DNA of 46,418 nucleotides from NCBI GenBank assembly GCA_018679695.1, contig JAHHKH010000300.1, positions 1 through 46,418 of the forward strand, read 5' to 3'. This stretch comes from Maribacter sp. Its GTDB lineage: Bacteria > Bacteroidota > Bacteroidia > Flavobacteriales > Flavobacteriaceae. Under the pieces are notes generated by a model. It saw nothing but the letters and a program-made list of their open reading frames with translations. It was not told the origin of the DNA and did not search any database. A program made the position numbers and the translations under genes. Shown here piece after piece: positions 33,369-41,933 of the stretch. Each line of letters opens with the position of its first letter. Within the stretch, counting starts at the first letter, position 1.

Positions 33369-34400
33369 ATGCAACTGTACAATACATTAAGTGCAAAAGA
33401 AAGGGAAACGCTTATAGAGGAGGCTGGACAAGATCGGCTGACCATTTCCTTTTATAAATATGCACATATAGGTAATCCTCAAATTTTTAGGAACCATTTA
33501 TTCATTAACTGGAACGAATTGGACGTCTTAGGACGCATATATGTTGCAAATGAAGGGATTAACGCCCAACTATCGGTACCGGCTGTAAATTTTGATGCGT
33601 TTAAAGCCCATTTAGACAGTATTTCATTTTTAAAAGGAGTGCGATTGAACATTGCCATAGAACAAGACAATAAATCATTCTTGAAGTTAAAGGTAAAAGT
33701 AAGAAAGAAAATATTGGCTGATGGTCTTAATGATGCAACCTTTGATGTAACCAATAAGGGCATACATGTGAATGCGAAGGAGTTCAATGAACTCATTGAA
33801 GATTCCAACACGGTTTTAGTGGATATGAGAAACCATTATGAAAGTGAAATAGGACATTTTAAAAATGCCATTACGCCAGATGTTGATACCTTTCGCGACT
33901 CACTCGATATTATTGGGAAAGAGCTTGAAGGATTTAAAGAAGAAAAAAAATTGGTCATGTATTGCACCGGTGGTATACGATGTGAAAAGGCCAGTGCCTA
34001 TTACAAGCACAAAGGCTTTAAGAAGGTCTATCAGTTAGAAGGGGGTATCATCGAGTATGCCAGACAAACCAATGATCAGAATCTTGAGAACAAATTCATT
34101 GGAAAGAACTTTGTTTTTGACCATCGCAGGAGTGAGCGCATATCCACAGACGTGATTGCACAGTGCCATCAGTGTGGTGAACCTTGCGACACCCATGTTA
34201 ACTGTGCGAACGAAGCTTGTCATTTGTTGTTCATCCAATGCGAGGATTGTGCCGAAAAAATGGATGATTGTTGTTCAGACGATTGTAAAAAGATCCATGC
34301 GCTGCCTTATGAAGAGCAAAAAAGGTTGCGAAAGGGCAAAATGGTTAGTAATAAAATCTTTAAAAAAGGCCGTTCTGAGGTCTTGAAGTTCAAAAATTAG
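33369..34400 (+). CDS. trhO: Oxygen-dependent tRNA uridine(34) hydroxylase TrhO (rhodanese-like)
   Basis: A 343-residue protein: an N-terminal acylphosphatase-like domain ('GRIYVANEGINAQLSVP'), a central rhodanese domain with the active-site loop CTGGIRC (Cys199) and a C-terminal Cys-rich zinc-binding-like region ('CHQCGEPCDTHVNCANEACHLLFIQCEDCAEKMDDCC'). This is the YceA/TrhO layout. TrhO is known to hydroxylate wobble uridine (ho5U34) in an O2-dependent way. Placement right after the TrhP-like gene and its ferredoxin puts both known ho5U routes in one locus. Confidence 0.9.
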   Translation: MQLYNTLSAKERETLIEEAGQDRLTISFYKYAHIGNPQIFRNHLFINWNELDVLGRIYVANEGINAQLSVPAVNFDAFKAHLDSISFLKGVRLNIAIEQDNKSFLKLKVKVRKKILADGLNDATFDVTNKGIHVNAKEFNELIEDSNTVLVDMRNHYESEIGHFKNAITPDVDTFRDSLDIIGKELEGFKEEKKLVMYCTGGIRCEKASAYYKHKGFKKVYQLEGGIIEYARQTNDQNLENKFIGKNFVFDHRRSERISTDVIAQCHQCGEPCDTHVNCANEACHLLFIQCEDCAEKMDDCCSDDCKKIHALPYEEQKRLRKGKMVSNKIFKKGRSEVLKFKN

Positions 34401-34465
34401 AGAATTGTCAGCAATGATATTTTTTCAATTGCCCCAATCCACTTTATATCTGCAACAAATTATAC

Positions 34466-34473
34466 TATCTTTA
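34466..34473 (+). promoter_or_regulatory. -7-like box of the ricT-gldH-pbp operon
   Basis: TATCTTTA differs from TAnnTTTG only at the last base and lies 67 nt before the ricT ATG. Confidence 0.45.
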
Positions 34474-34540
34474 CAATTAAGATATATATGAACCTTTTTT
34501 GGGAAGAATCTTCGATTTTTTCCAAATCAAGATACAAAAT

Positions 34541-35707
34541 ATGGGTTGTAACAGTTGTTCAACCGGTAAGGACGGACAACCTAAAGGGTGCAAGAACAAT
34601 GGTACTTGTGGCACAGATGGTTGTAATAAGTTAACGGTATTTGATTGGCTATCCAACATGTCTCTTCCAAGCGGTGCAAAACCGTTCGACATTGTAGAAG
34701 TCCGATTTAAAAATAGCAGAAAAGAATTCTTCAGAAATCCAGAGAACCTTTCACTCTCTATTGGCGATATTGTTGCCACACAGACCCAATCGGGCCACGA
34801 TATTGGAATGGTCACATTAACAGGGGAACTTGTTAAAGTGCAAATGAAAAAGAAAAAGGTAGATTACAATTCTGACGAAATCCCGAAATTGTATCGAAAA
34901 GCTACCCAAAAAGACATAGATACATGGCAAAAATCCAGGGATAGGGAAGAAGAAATAAAAAAGCGTTCTCGAGAAATAGCCATAATCCTTAATTTACAGA
35001 TGAAAATCTCCGATGTTGAATTTCAAGGGGATGGTTCCAAGGCGACTTTCTATTATACCGCTGAAGAACGCGTAGATTTTCGGCAATTGATCAAAGATAT
35101 GGCCAAGGCTTTCGGTATTCGTATAGAGATGCGCCAGATTGGGTATAGACAGGAAGCACAGCGCTTGGGTGGCATTGGTTCTTGCGGAAGGGAATTATGT
35201 TGTTCTACATGGTTGACTGATTTTAGATCGGTAAGCACATCCGCAGCCCGTTACCAACAATTATCATTAAATCCCCAAAAACTGGCCGGGCAATGTGGAA
35301 AGTTAAAATGCTGTCTAAATTATGAGCTCGATTTGTACTTGGAGGCTTTGAAGGACTTTCCACCTCAGGACACCAAATTATTTACCCAAAAAGGGATGGC
35401 ATTTTGCCAAAAATCCGATATTTTCAAATCTACTTTGTGGTTTTCTTATAAAGATGAACCTTCCAATTGGCACGTGCTTTCAAAAGAACAGGTATTAACG
35501 ATTATTGCCAAAAATAAAAAGAAGGAAAAGGTAGCTAGTTTAGAAGAATATGCTGCAGATAATATTGTTGAGGATAAGGTAGTTTTCGAAAATGTAGTCG
35601 GCCAGGATAGCCTTACCCGTTTTGATAGACCAAAGCGTCGGAGTAGCAGAAACAAGAACAAGAAAAGAAGGAGTAACAATAGAAAAAGACGTCAAAAAAA
35701 TGTTTAG
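34541..35707 (+). CDS. ricT: PSP1 domain protein (RicT/YaaT family)
   Basis: A 388-residue PSP1 protein. The N-terminus is Cys-rich (MGCNSCS..., Cys3, 6, 17, 23, 28) and the PSP1 core has the signature cysteines CGRELCC (about residues 225-231) and CGKLKCC (about 258-264). The C-terminus is a basic Arg/Lys/Asn-rich tail. In Bacillus RicT forms an iron-sulfur complex that affects RNA processing; the role in Bacteroidota is unclear. I chose ATG 34541 because family members begin MGCNSC; an upstream TTG at 34499 is possible. The end overlaps gldH by 8 bp. Confidence 0.88.
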   Translation: MGCNSCSTGKDGQPKGCKNNGTCGTDGCNKLTVFDWLSNMSLPSGAKPFDIVEVRFKNSRKEFFRNPENLSLSIGDIVATQTQSGHDIGMVTLTGELVKVQMKKKKVDYNSDEIPKLYRKATQKDIDTWQKSRDREEEIKKRSREIAIILNLQMKISDVEFQGDGSKATFYYTAEERVDFRQLIKDMAKAFGIRIEMRQIGYRQEAQRLGGIGSCGRELCCSTWLTDFRSVSTSAARYQQLSLNPQKLAGQCGKLKCCLNYELDLYLEALKDFPPQDTKLFTQKGMAFCQKSDIFKSTLWFSYKDEPSNWHVLSKEQVLTIIAKNKKKEKVASLEEYAADNIVEDKVVFENVVGQDSLTRFDRPKRRSSRNKNKKRRSNNRKRRQKNV

Positions 35708-36185
35708 GCTGCTTCTTTCATGTCTAGTTATTGTCCTATTGTCTTCTTGCAATGATTCTATTGTAAAAACAGATTTTAGGGCTACGACCAATGGTTCATG
35801 GAATAAGGATAACATTGTTGAATTCAGTTTTTCAGAAATGGACACCCTTCAGAAACACCATATGTTTATCAATGTCCGAAATGATAATACTTTTCCTTTC
35901 AGTAACCTGTTTTTGATAGCCCAATTGGATTATCCGAACGGTGAAACGGTAACCGACACATTGGAATTCATGATGGCTCGCCCAGACGGGACATGGCTGG
36001 GAAAAGGGTATGGCAGTATGAAGGAGAATAAATTATGGTATAAAGAAAACATCGTTTTTCCCTCTTCTGGCGTATATACTTTACGATTATCCCATGCGAT
36101 GCGAAAGAACGGCAATGTTGATGGGGTAATTAATTTGGAAGGCATCACGGATGTTGGGTATGAAATTGTAAAAAGTAATGAGTAA
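35700..36185 (+). CDS. gldH: Gliding motility lipoprotein GldH
   Basis: A 161-residue lipoprotein with the signal MFRLLLSCLVIVLLSSC (Cys17) and a beta-rich mature part ('VEFSFSEMDTLQKHHMFINVRNDNTFPFSNLFLIAQLDYPNG', 'RPDGTWLGKGYGSMKEN') that I recognise as GldH. GldH is known to be needed for gliding in Flavobacterium and is conserved even in non-gliders. It overlaps ricT by 8 bp at its 5' end and the penicillin-binding protein gene by 8 bp at its 3' end, so the three are translationally coupled. Confidence 0.9.
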   Translation: MFRLLLSCLVIVLLSSCNDSIVKTDFRATTNGSWNKDNIVEFSFSEMDTLQKHHMFINVRNDNTFPFSNLFLIAQLDYPNGETVTDTLEFMMARPDGTWLGKGYGSMKENKLWYKENIVFPSSGVYTLRLSHAMRKNGNVDGVINLEGITDVGYEIVKSNE

Positions 36186-38538
36186 ACGTAGAGTAAAGGC
36201 CAAAAAAAAGACTTCGAATTCTGGCTTTTTTAAATTTATTAAATGGTTTTGGCTGCTATTTGCCACAGGTATACTTGCTGCGGCCATGCTTTTTCTATTG
36301 GCTTCATGGGGTGCATTTGGCGAAATGCCGCCTTTTGAACATTTGGAAAACCCACAAACCAATTTAGCAACTGAAATATTCTCTTCAGATGGCAAGACTT
36401 TAGGAAAGTACTATAAAGATGACAACCGCACACCTGTCAAATTTGAGGATTTACCCAGAAATTTGGTCAATGCCTTGGTAGCTACCGAGGATGCACGGTT
36501 TTTTGAACATTCCGGAATAGATGCTAGAGGAACACTAAGGGCATTTGTCTATTTAGGAAAAAAGGGAGGTGCAAGTACCATTTCCCAACAGCTGGCTAGA
36601 CAGCTGTTCATTGGTGCACGTGAAAAAGAGAAAAAAACCCAGGCAGTTCTTCAAAAAGTCAAAGAATGGGTGCTGGCAACAAGATTGGAAAGACAGTACA
36701 CCAAAGAAGAAATCATAGCAATGTACCTTAATATCTATGATTTTGGATACGCGGCCGATGGCATTCGGTCTGCTTCCAAGATCTATTTTGGTAAAGAACC
36801 GACGAATCTTAAAATCGAGGAATCTGCAATGTTGGTAGGGATGTTAAAGAATTCATCGTATTACAACCCTTTGAGAAGGGAAGAGTTGGTTTTTAACAGG
36901 AGAAATACGGTTTTGGCCCAAATGGCGAAATACGGTTACCTTACCGAGACCGAAAAAGATTCACTACAGGCTTTGAAAATGGATGTCAATTTCAATCCGG
37001 AAAATCACCGGGAAGGACTCGCCACTTATTTTAGAATGTACCTACAAGGTTTTATGAACGATTGGATAGCGAAAAACCCAAGACCGGCCATGGAAGGGGA
37101 GCGGGATCGATGGAGCCTTTACCTGGATGGATTGAAAATTTACACTACGATAGATTCCCGTATGCAGGCCAATGCCGAAGAAGCAGTACAGGAACATATG
37201 AAAAAGCTACAAGCTGAATTTTTTCATCAAAACACGCCGGAGCGCAACAAAACAGCTCCGTTTTTGGATTTGGAAAAGGAGGAGATTGATATTATTATGG
37301 AACGCGCCATGAAAAATTCGGACCGTTGGCGGGAAATGAAAAAGCAAGGCAAAGCAGAAAAGGATATTCGTAATTCCTTTAATATAAAAACAGAAATGAC
37401 GGTTTTTGATTGGAAGAGTGAGACCCGCCAGAAAGATACTATTATGACTCCAATGGATTCAATTAGGTATTATAAAACATTCCTTAGAACGGCGATGATG
37501 TCAATGGAGCCTCAGACCGGTCATGTTAAGGCTTGGGTTGGCGGCGTTGATTATAGGCACTTTCAATATGATAATGTGTATCAAGGTTCCAGACAGGCGG
37601 GGTCTACTTTTAAGCCCTTCATATATGCGGCTGCTATTGATCAACTAAGGCTATCACCATGTTACGAATTACCAGACACTCAATATTGTATTGAAGCAGA
37701 AAAGCATGGTAACCCTGAAGCTTGGTGTCCCAAAAATTCAAGCGGAAAATATTCGGGCAATATGTATACCTTGAAAAAGGCATTGGCCAATTCCAAGAAT
37801 ACCGTCACCGCTCAATTAATCGATATGGTAGGACCAAAATCGGTGGTCTCTATTGTCAAGAACTTAGGTCTAACCGGAGAGATTCCCGAAGTACCTTCGA
37901 TAGCTTTGGGAACTCCAGATTTTAATGTTTACGAAATGGTCGGCGCCTATGGTACCTTCGTAAACCAAGGGGTATATGTTAAGCCCGTGATGGTAACCCG
38001 AATAGAGGATAAGAACGGGACGGTTTTATATGAGTATGTTCCAGAGACAAAAGATGTATTGAGCAAAGAGGTGTCTTATGCCATGATCAATTTAATGGAA
38101 GGGGTGACCCAAGGAGGTTCTGGAACCCGATTGAGAACTACGGGAGTTAATAAATGGAAGAAGGAGTACGATGAAATAATTACGGGGTACCCATATGAGT
38201 TCAAAAACCCAATTGCTGGCAAAACCGGAACCACCCAAAACCAAAGTGATGGTTGGTTCATGGGCATGGTTCCCAATTTGGTTACCGGCGTTTGGGTAGG
38301 TGGGGATAACAGATCTATACATTTTAAGTCGATTACATACGGCCAAGGAGCTTCAATGGCCCTTCCAATATGGGGGTTATATATGAAAAAGAACTATGAA
38401 AATAAGGAGTTGGGAGTTTCTGATGGTGAGTTCCCCGAACCCTCGGATATGTCAATTAATTTAGACTGCACCAAACCGATCGAGGATCCAAATAAACCCG
38501 CGGATATTGATGAGGACTTAGAGGATTTGGATTTCTAA
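36178..38538 (+). CDS. Class A penicillin-binding protein (PBP1A-like)
   Basis: A 786-residue bifunctional peptidoglycan synthase. One membrane helix (about 22-45) is followed by a glycosyltransferase-51 domain with the catalytic glutamate in EDARFFEHSG (Glu104) and GASTISQQ (131-138). The transpeptidase domain has SxxK (STFK, Ser476), SxN (SKN in LANSKNTV) and KTG (KTGTTQNQSDGWFMG). It builds and crosslinks the wall. The C-terminus is acidic (DIDEDLEDLDF). Its 8-bp overlap with gldH is noteworthy, as it ties wall synthesis to a gliding lipoprotein. Confidence 0.94.
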   Translation: MSKRRVKAKKKTSNSGFFKFIKWFWLLFATGILAAAMLFLLASWGAFGEMPPFEHLENPQTNLATEIFSSDGKTLGKYYKDDNRTPVKFEDLPRNLVNALVATEDARFFEHSGIDARGTLRAFVYLGKKGGASTISQQLARQLFIGAREKEKKTQAVLQKVKEWVLATRLERQYTKEEIIAMYLNIYDFGYAADGIRSASKIYFGKEPTNLKIEESAMLVGMLKNSSYYNPLRREELVFNRRNTVLAQMAKYGYLTETEKDSLQALKMDVNFNPENHREGLATYFRMYLQGFMNDWIAKNPRPAMEGERDRWSLYLDGLKIYTTIDSRMQANAEEAVQEHMKKLQAEFFHQNTPERNKTAPFLDLEKEEIDIIMERAMKNSDRWREMKKQGKAEKDIRNSFNIKTEMTVFDWKSETRQKDTIMTPMDSIRYYKTFLRTAMMSMEPQTGHVKAWVGGVDYRHFQYDNVYQGSRQAGSTFKPFIYAAAIDQLRLSPCYELPDTQYCIEAEKHGNPEAWCPKNSSGKYSGNMYTLKKALANSKNTVTAQLIDMVGPKSVVSIVKNLGLTGEIPEVPSIALGTPDFNVYEMVGAYGTFVNQGVYVKPVMVTRIEDKNGTVLYEYVPETKDVLSKEVSYAMINLMEGVTQGGSGTRLRTTGVNKWKKEYDEIITGYPYEFKNPIAGKTGTTQNQSDGWFMGMVPNLVTGVWVGGDNRSIHFKSITYGQGASMALPIWGLYMKKNYENKELGVSDGEFPEPSDMSINLDCTKPIEDPNKPADIDEDLEDLDF

Positions 38539-38852
38539 TTGACAAGTTTTTGCTATAAATGCCGTTTTTAAAGTGATCCATGAAGGTTTCAAACTTTGGG
38601 AACCTAAGTCGGGAGTGACTGTTGAATGTATAGAAAATTCAACAATGGTACTTTAATGGCGAATGGGTACATTCCTGAAATGTGGATTTAAGATGCAATC
38701 AAGTGTTATTCATCGATGAAATCAACCTTTCATTTTTTTCACAACATTTTCAACATCCTTCACAACAATAATTTAGAGAACAGCTTCGTTTTAAACTAAA
38801 TTTATAGTGTAGTATTAGTTAAACCCCAAATCTAACGACAAACCTAATTATT
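38539..38852. other. Gene-free stretch before the small ORF
   Basis: About 314 bp after the penicillin-binding protein gene. I see no convincing coding frame. At its right end TAAATTTA (38797-38804) is a -7-like box that could drive the small ORF at 38853. Confidence 0.4.
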
Positions 38853-38960
38853 ATGGAAGCCCAAATTAACCATGCCCCAATTGAGAAAGAAATACAAGTG
38901 TATCATAATGACTTTTTGAGCGGAGTTGTATTATTGACAAAAAAATTATTTATGCTTTAA
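38853..38960 (+). CDS. Possible 35-residue small protein or leader peptide
   Basis: An ATG-initiated frame encodes MEAQINHAPIEKEIQVYHND and then a hydrophobic/basic end (FLSGVVLLTKKLFML). It is preceded by a -7-like box 48 nt upstream and followed after 24 bp by a strong intrinsic terminator, so a short transcript carrying only this frame is plausible. The second half could form a short amphipathic or membrane-associated helix. I do not recognise it. It could also be a leader of the GNAT gene, or chance. Conservation in relatives would be decisive. Confidence 0.35.
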   Translation: MEAQINHAPIEKEIQVYHNDFLSGVVLLTKKLFML

Positions 38961-38984
38961 TTATTCTAGGATAAAATTGTTACT

Positions 38985-39015
38985 GAGCCACGCCCACAAC
39001 GTGGCTCTTTTTTTT
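38985..39015 (+). terminator. Strong intrinsic terminator between small ORF and GNAT gene
   Basis: GAGCCACG and CGTGGCTC form a perfect 8-bp stem with a 7-nt loop, followed by eight T residues. It lies 28 bp before the GNAT ATG, so it either ends the small-ORF transcript or works as an attenuator. Confidence 0.88.
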
Positions 39016-39042
39016 GTTTATTTTTATGGAATACAGATTACA

Positions 39043-39576
39043 ATGCAACTTGATTATAAAGAATGCTTCGAAGATGATCTTGAACTACTAGTTCAGATTT
39101 CAAAAACGACCTTTAGTGATGCTTTTAGAGCGGACAACGATCCAGATGATTTTAAAGCGTATTTGAACGCAGCCTTTAGTAAATCCAAACTGACTGAAGA
39201 GTTGGTGAATCCCTGCACCTCTTTTTACTTTGTTTTTGATGACAATAACCTAGTTGGCTACTTTAAGTTGAATATAAACGAGGCGCAATCCGATTTGAAA
39301 AGGGATGACTCGATAGAGTTGGAACGTATTTATGTAATTCAAGAATTTCAAGGGCAAGGCATCGGTAAGCGTATCTTGGATTATGCGAAAAGGCTGGCCG
39401 CCAAGACAACAAAGACATTCCTCTGGCTGGGTGTTTGGGAAAAGAACAAAGCGGCAATTAAATTCTACGAGCAAAACGGATTTTCCAAATTTGGTATGCA
39501 TCCCTACTACGTAGGAAAAGACAAACAAATGGATTGGTTAATGCGGTTTGATTTGATTAACTTCAACGATCATTAA
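39043..39576 (+). CDS. GNAT family N-acetyltransferase
   Basis: A 177-residue GNAT enzyme from the ATG at 39043. The acetyl-CoA motif is 'LERIYVIQEFQGQGIGKRILDYAKRLA' (R/Q-x-x-G-x-G/A), followed by 'LWLGVWEKNKAAIKFYEQNGFSKFG', the typical motif B with the Tyr near the active site. It resembles the PaiA-type (spermidine acetyltransferase-like) subgroup. The substrate is unknown. The frame is open to 38977, but that part lies in the terminator hairpin and is not GNAT-like. It precedes a serine hydrolase by 13 bp. Confidence 0.88.
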   Translation: MQLDYKECFEDDLELLVQISKTTFSDAFRADNDPDDFKAYLNAAFSKSKLTEELVNPCTSFYFVFDDNNLVGYFKLNINEAQSDLKRDDSIELERIYVIQEFQGQGIGKRILDYAKRLAAKTTKTFLWLGVWEKNKAAIKFYEQNGFSKFGMHPYYVGKDKQMDWLMRFDLINFNDH

Positions 39577-39589
39577 AATCCAGCGTCAA

Positions 39590-40744
39590 ATGCGTTCCAT
39601 TAAGTTACTTTTTGTATTCCTGTTATGTTTTCAATTCATTATTGCCCAAGAGAAGTATTACTTTCCAGAACGGAATGTCCAGTGGGCAGAAAGACCGGCT
39701 AGGGAATTTAATATCAAGGCCGGTAAACTTTTAGAAGTAGTTGACTTTGCACTTAATAATGAATACACGGGTTCCCGCGATTTAAGAATAGCCATTCTTA
39801 AAGGATTTGAAAGAGAACCTTTTCATGAAATCTTAGGACCCACCAAGAAAAGAGGGGGGCCGGCAGGAATGGTTCTTAAAAAGGGTTACCTGATTGCAAA
39901 ATGGGGAGACACAAAGCGGGTTGATATGACATTTAGTGTAACCAAGAGCTTTCTTTCCACTGTTGCCGGCTTGGCTAAAGATGAGGGCCTCATTGCAAAT
40001 ATGGATGATAAGGTAGGGCAATATATTTGGGATGGCACTTTTGGTGGAGAGCATAATGGCAAAATCACTTGGGAGCATCTACTGCAACAGAATTCTGCTT
40101 GGTCGGGTGAACTATGGGGTGGTAAGGATTGGGCCGATAGGCCCCCCAAAGAGGGAGGCATTGATGATTGGAAATTCGAAAAGCCTAAAGAACCGGGCGC
40201 GGTTATGGAGTACAACGATGTTCGTGTCAATGTATTGGCTTATGCACTAACGCATGTTTGGCGCAATCCCTTACCCAAGGTGTTGAAAGAAAACCTCATG
40301 GACAGGATTGGGGCATCTACTACTTGGCGTTGGTATGGCTATAGGAATGCATGGACTGAAATAGATGGTTTGCAGATGAAGTCAGTTACAGGAGGCGGAC
40401 ATTCAGGTGCAGGACTTTTTATTAATACTGAGGATATGGCCCGTTTTGGGCTTTTGTTTATGAACAATGGCAAATGGAAGAACGAGCAAATTATTAGTGA
40501 AGCATGGATTCAAAAAGCAGTGGAACCTTCCGAGCCCAATGTGAATTACGGTTATATGTGGTGGTTGAACAAAAAAGGCAATAGGCATTGGGAGAACCTT
40601 TCAGAAAACATCTATTATGCAGCAGGTTTTGGAGGCAATTTTATAGTCATTGATAAGGAACAGGAATTGGTCGTGGTCACCCGATGGTTGGAACCCAGTA
40701 AAATTGGAGAATTCATGACCAAACTAAATGCAGCATTGAATTAA
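39590..40744 (+). CDS. Exported serine hydrolase of the beta-lactamase (class C) fold
   Basis: A 384-residue exported enzyme. A signal peptide (cleavage after about IIAQ, residue 20) precedes a beta-lactamase-like domain with SxxK (Ser116-Val-Thr-Lys119), the second-motif tyrosine in EYNDVRVN and the third strand around 'YYAAGFGGNFIVID' in place of KTG. Such proteins act as esterases or peptidases more often than as true beta-lactamases; no substrate can be inferred. The stop codon overlaps that of the convergent aminotransferase gene (they share TTAA). Confidence 0.85.
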   Translation: MRSIKLLFVFLLCFQFIIAQEKYYFPERNVQWAERPAREFNIKAGKLLEVVDFALNNEYTGSRDLRIAILKGFEREPFHEILGPTKKRGGPAGMVLKKGYLIAKWGDTKRVDMTFSVTKSFLSTVAGLAKDEGLIANMDDKVGQYIWDGTFGGEHNGKITWEHLLQQNSAWSGELWGGKDWADRPPKEGGIDDWKFEKPKEPGAVMEYNDVRVNVLAYALTHVWRNPLPKVLKENLMDRIGASTTWRWYGYRNAWTEIDGLQMKSVTGGGHSGAGLFINTEDMARFGLLFMNNGKWKNEQIISEAWIQKAVEPSEPNVNYGYMWWLNKKGNRHWENLSENIYYAAGFGGNFIVIDKEQELVVVTRWLEPSKIGEFMTKLNAALN

Positions 40745-41898
40745 AGTCTGTTCAAAATTATTAGCGCTTTTTCTAGCGTTTTTTGGGTCTTGGCAAAGCA
40801 AAAACGCAATACCTTATTGTCTTTTTCGGCTACATTGAAAACCGAAATGGGAATACTGGCCAGTTGGTGTTCAACAATCAGTCTTTTGGCAAAATCAACA
40901 TCCCTTTCATTCGTTATATTGGAATACCCCAACAATTGAAAATAAGTGCCCTGTGAGGGGGTAAAGGTAAAACGTGAATCTTTCAAGGCGTTTAGAAAGA
41001 AATCCCTCTTTTCTTGATAAAAGTCGTTCAAGCCCAAATAATGTTCAGGTACTTGGAGATATTCCGCCAATGCCTGCTGCACAGGATGGTCAACACAAAA
41101 AACGTTGAATTGATGTGTTTTTCGAAATTCATGCATTAGTTCTGCGGGTGCCGCACAGTAACCCACTTTCCAACCCGTCACATGGAATGTTTTTCCAAAG
41201 GAGGCACAAATAAAGCTTCTGGAGGCCAAATCATCAAAACGCGATACACTTTCATGTTCATGTCCATCAAATATAATATGCTCGTATACCTCGTCACTGA
41301 TTACGATGATATTGGTATGCCTAAGGCTTTTCTCAAGCTCGATCATATCTGCTTTGGATAGAATAGTGCCACTGGGGTTATGAGGTGTGTTTATGATTAT
41401 CATTTTGGTTTTTGACGTAATCTTCCCACGAAATTCTTCCCAATCAATCGTATAATCCTTATCGTTTAGCCGAACATAAACCGGGATACCACCATTAACC
41501 TCGATTGCGGGTTCATAACAGTCATAGGCTGGTTTAAAGACGATGACCTCATCGCCTTTGCCAACAAAGGCAGTAACGGCAGTGAATATGGCCTGCGAGG
41601 CACCAATGGTAATTGTAATCTCATTTTCCGGATGATATTGTCGATCGTGCAAATGGTTTATTTTATCTGCAATAATTTCCCTTAGTCTGGGCAGACCAGC
41701 CATAGGTGCATATTGATTATGCCCTTGATTCATAGCTTTGGTAACCAAATCAAGCAAACGTTGATCAGGCTCAAAATTTGGGAAACCTTGGGATAGGTTT
41801 ACAGCCTTGTACTTGTTCGCCATTCTTCCCACGGTTGTGAATATCGTTGTTTTTACTTCGGGTAGTTTAGAAGTGATTTTGTGAGGATAGTTGGGCAT
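40741..41898 (-). CDS. Class I/II PLP-dependent aminotransferase (methionine aminotransferase YbdL-like)
   Basis: A 385-residue fold-type I aminotransferase. The PLP lysine is Lys236 in 'SFGKTFHVTGWKVGYC', with Asp202 and Tyr205 (SDEVYEH) contacting the cofactor. 'VNLSQGFPNFEPD' and 'NQYAPMAGLPRLRE' match the YbdL/kynurenine aminotransferase subgroup, which acts on methionine and aromatic amino acids. It follows the Vsr gene by 35 bp on the same strand, so both may be on one transcript. The 3' ends of this gene and the serine hydrolase gene overlap by 4 bp. Confidence 0.9.
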   Translation of the reverse strand: MPNYPHKITSKLPEVKTTIFTTVGRMANKYKAVNLSQGFPNFEPDQRLLDLVTKAMNQGHNQYAPMAGLPRLREIIADKINHLHDRQYHPENEITITIGASQAIFTAVTAFVGKGDEVIVFKPAYDCYEPAIEVNGGIPVYVRLNDKDYTIDWEEFRGKITSKTKMIIINTPHNPSGTILSKADMIELEKSLRHTNIIVISDEVYEHIIFDGHEHESVSRFDDLASRSFICASFGKTFHVTGWKVGYCAAPAELMHEFRKTHQFNVFCVDHPVQQALAEYLQVPEHYLGLNDFYQEKRDFFLNALKDSRFTFTPSQGTYFQLLGYSNITNERDVDFAKRLIVEHQLASIPISVFNVAEKDNKVLRFCFAKTQKTLEKALIILNRL

Positions 41899-41933
41899 AG
41901 GATTATCTTACCGCATAAAAATAGTAAAACTGG

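Noticed and set aside
39590-40744. Calling the serine hydrolase a beta-lactamase resistance gene
   Set aside because: It has SxxK, but the second and third motifs (EYND, no KTG) fit the esterase/peptidase-like members; a resistance role is not supported.
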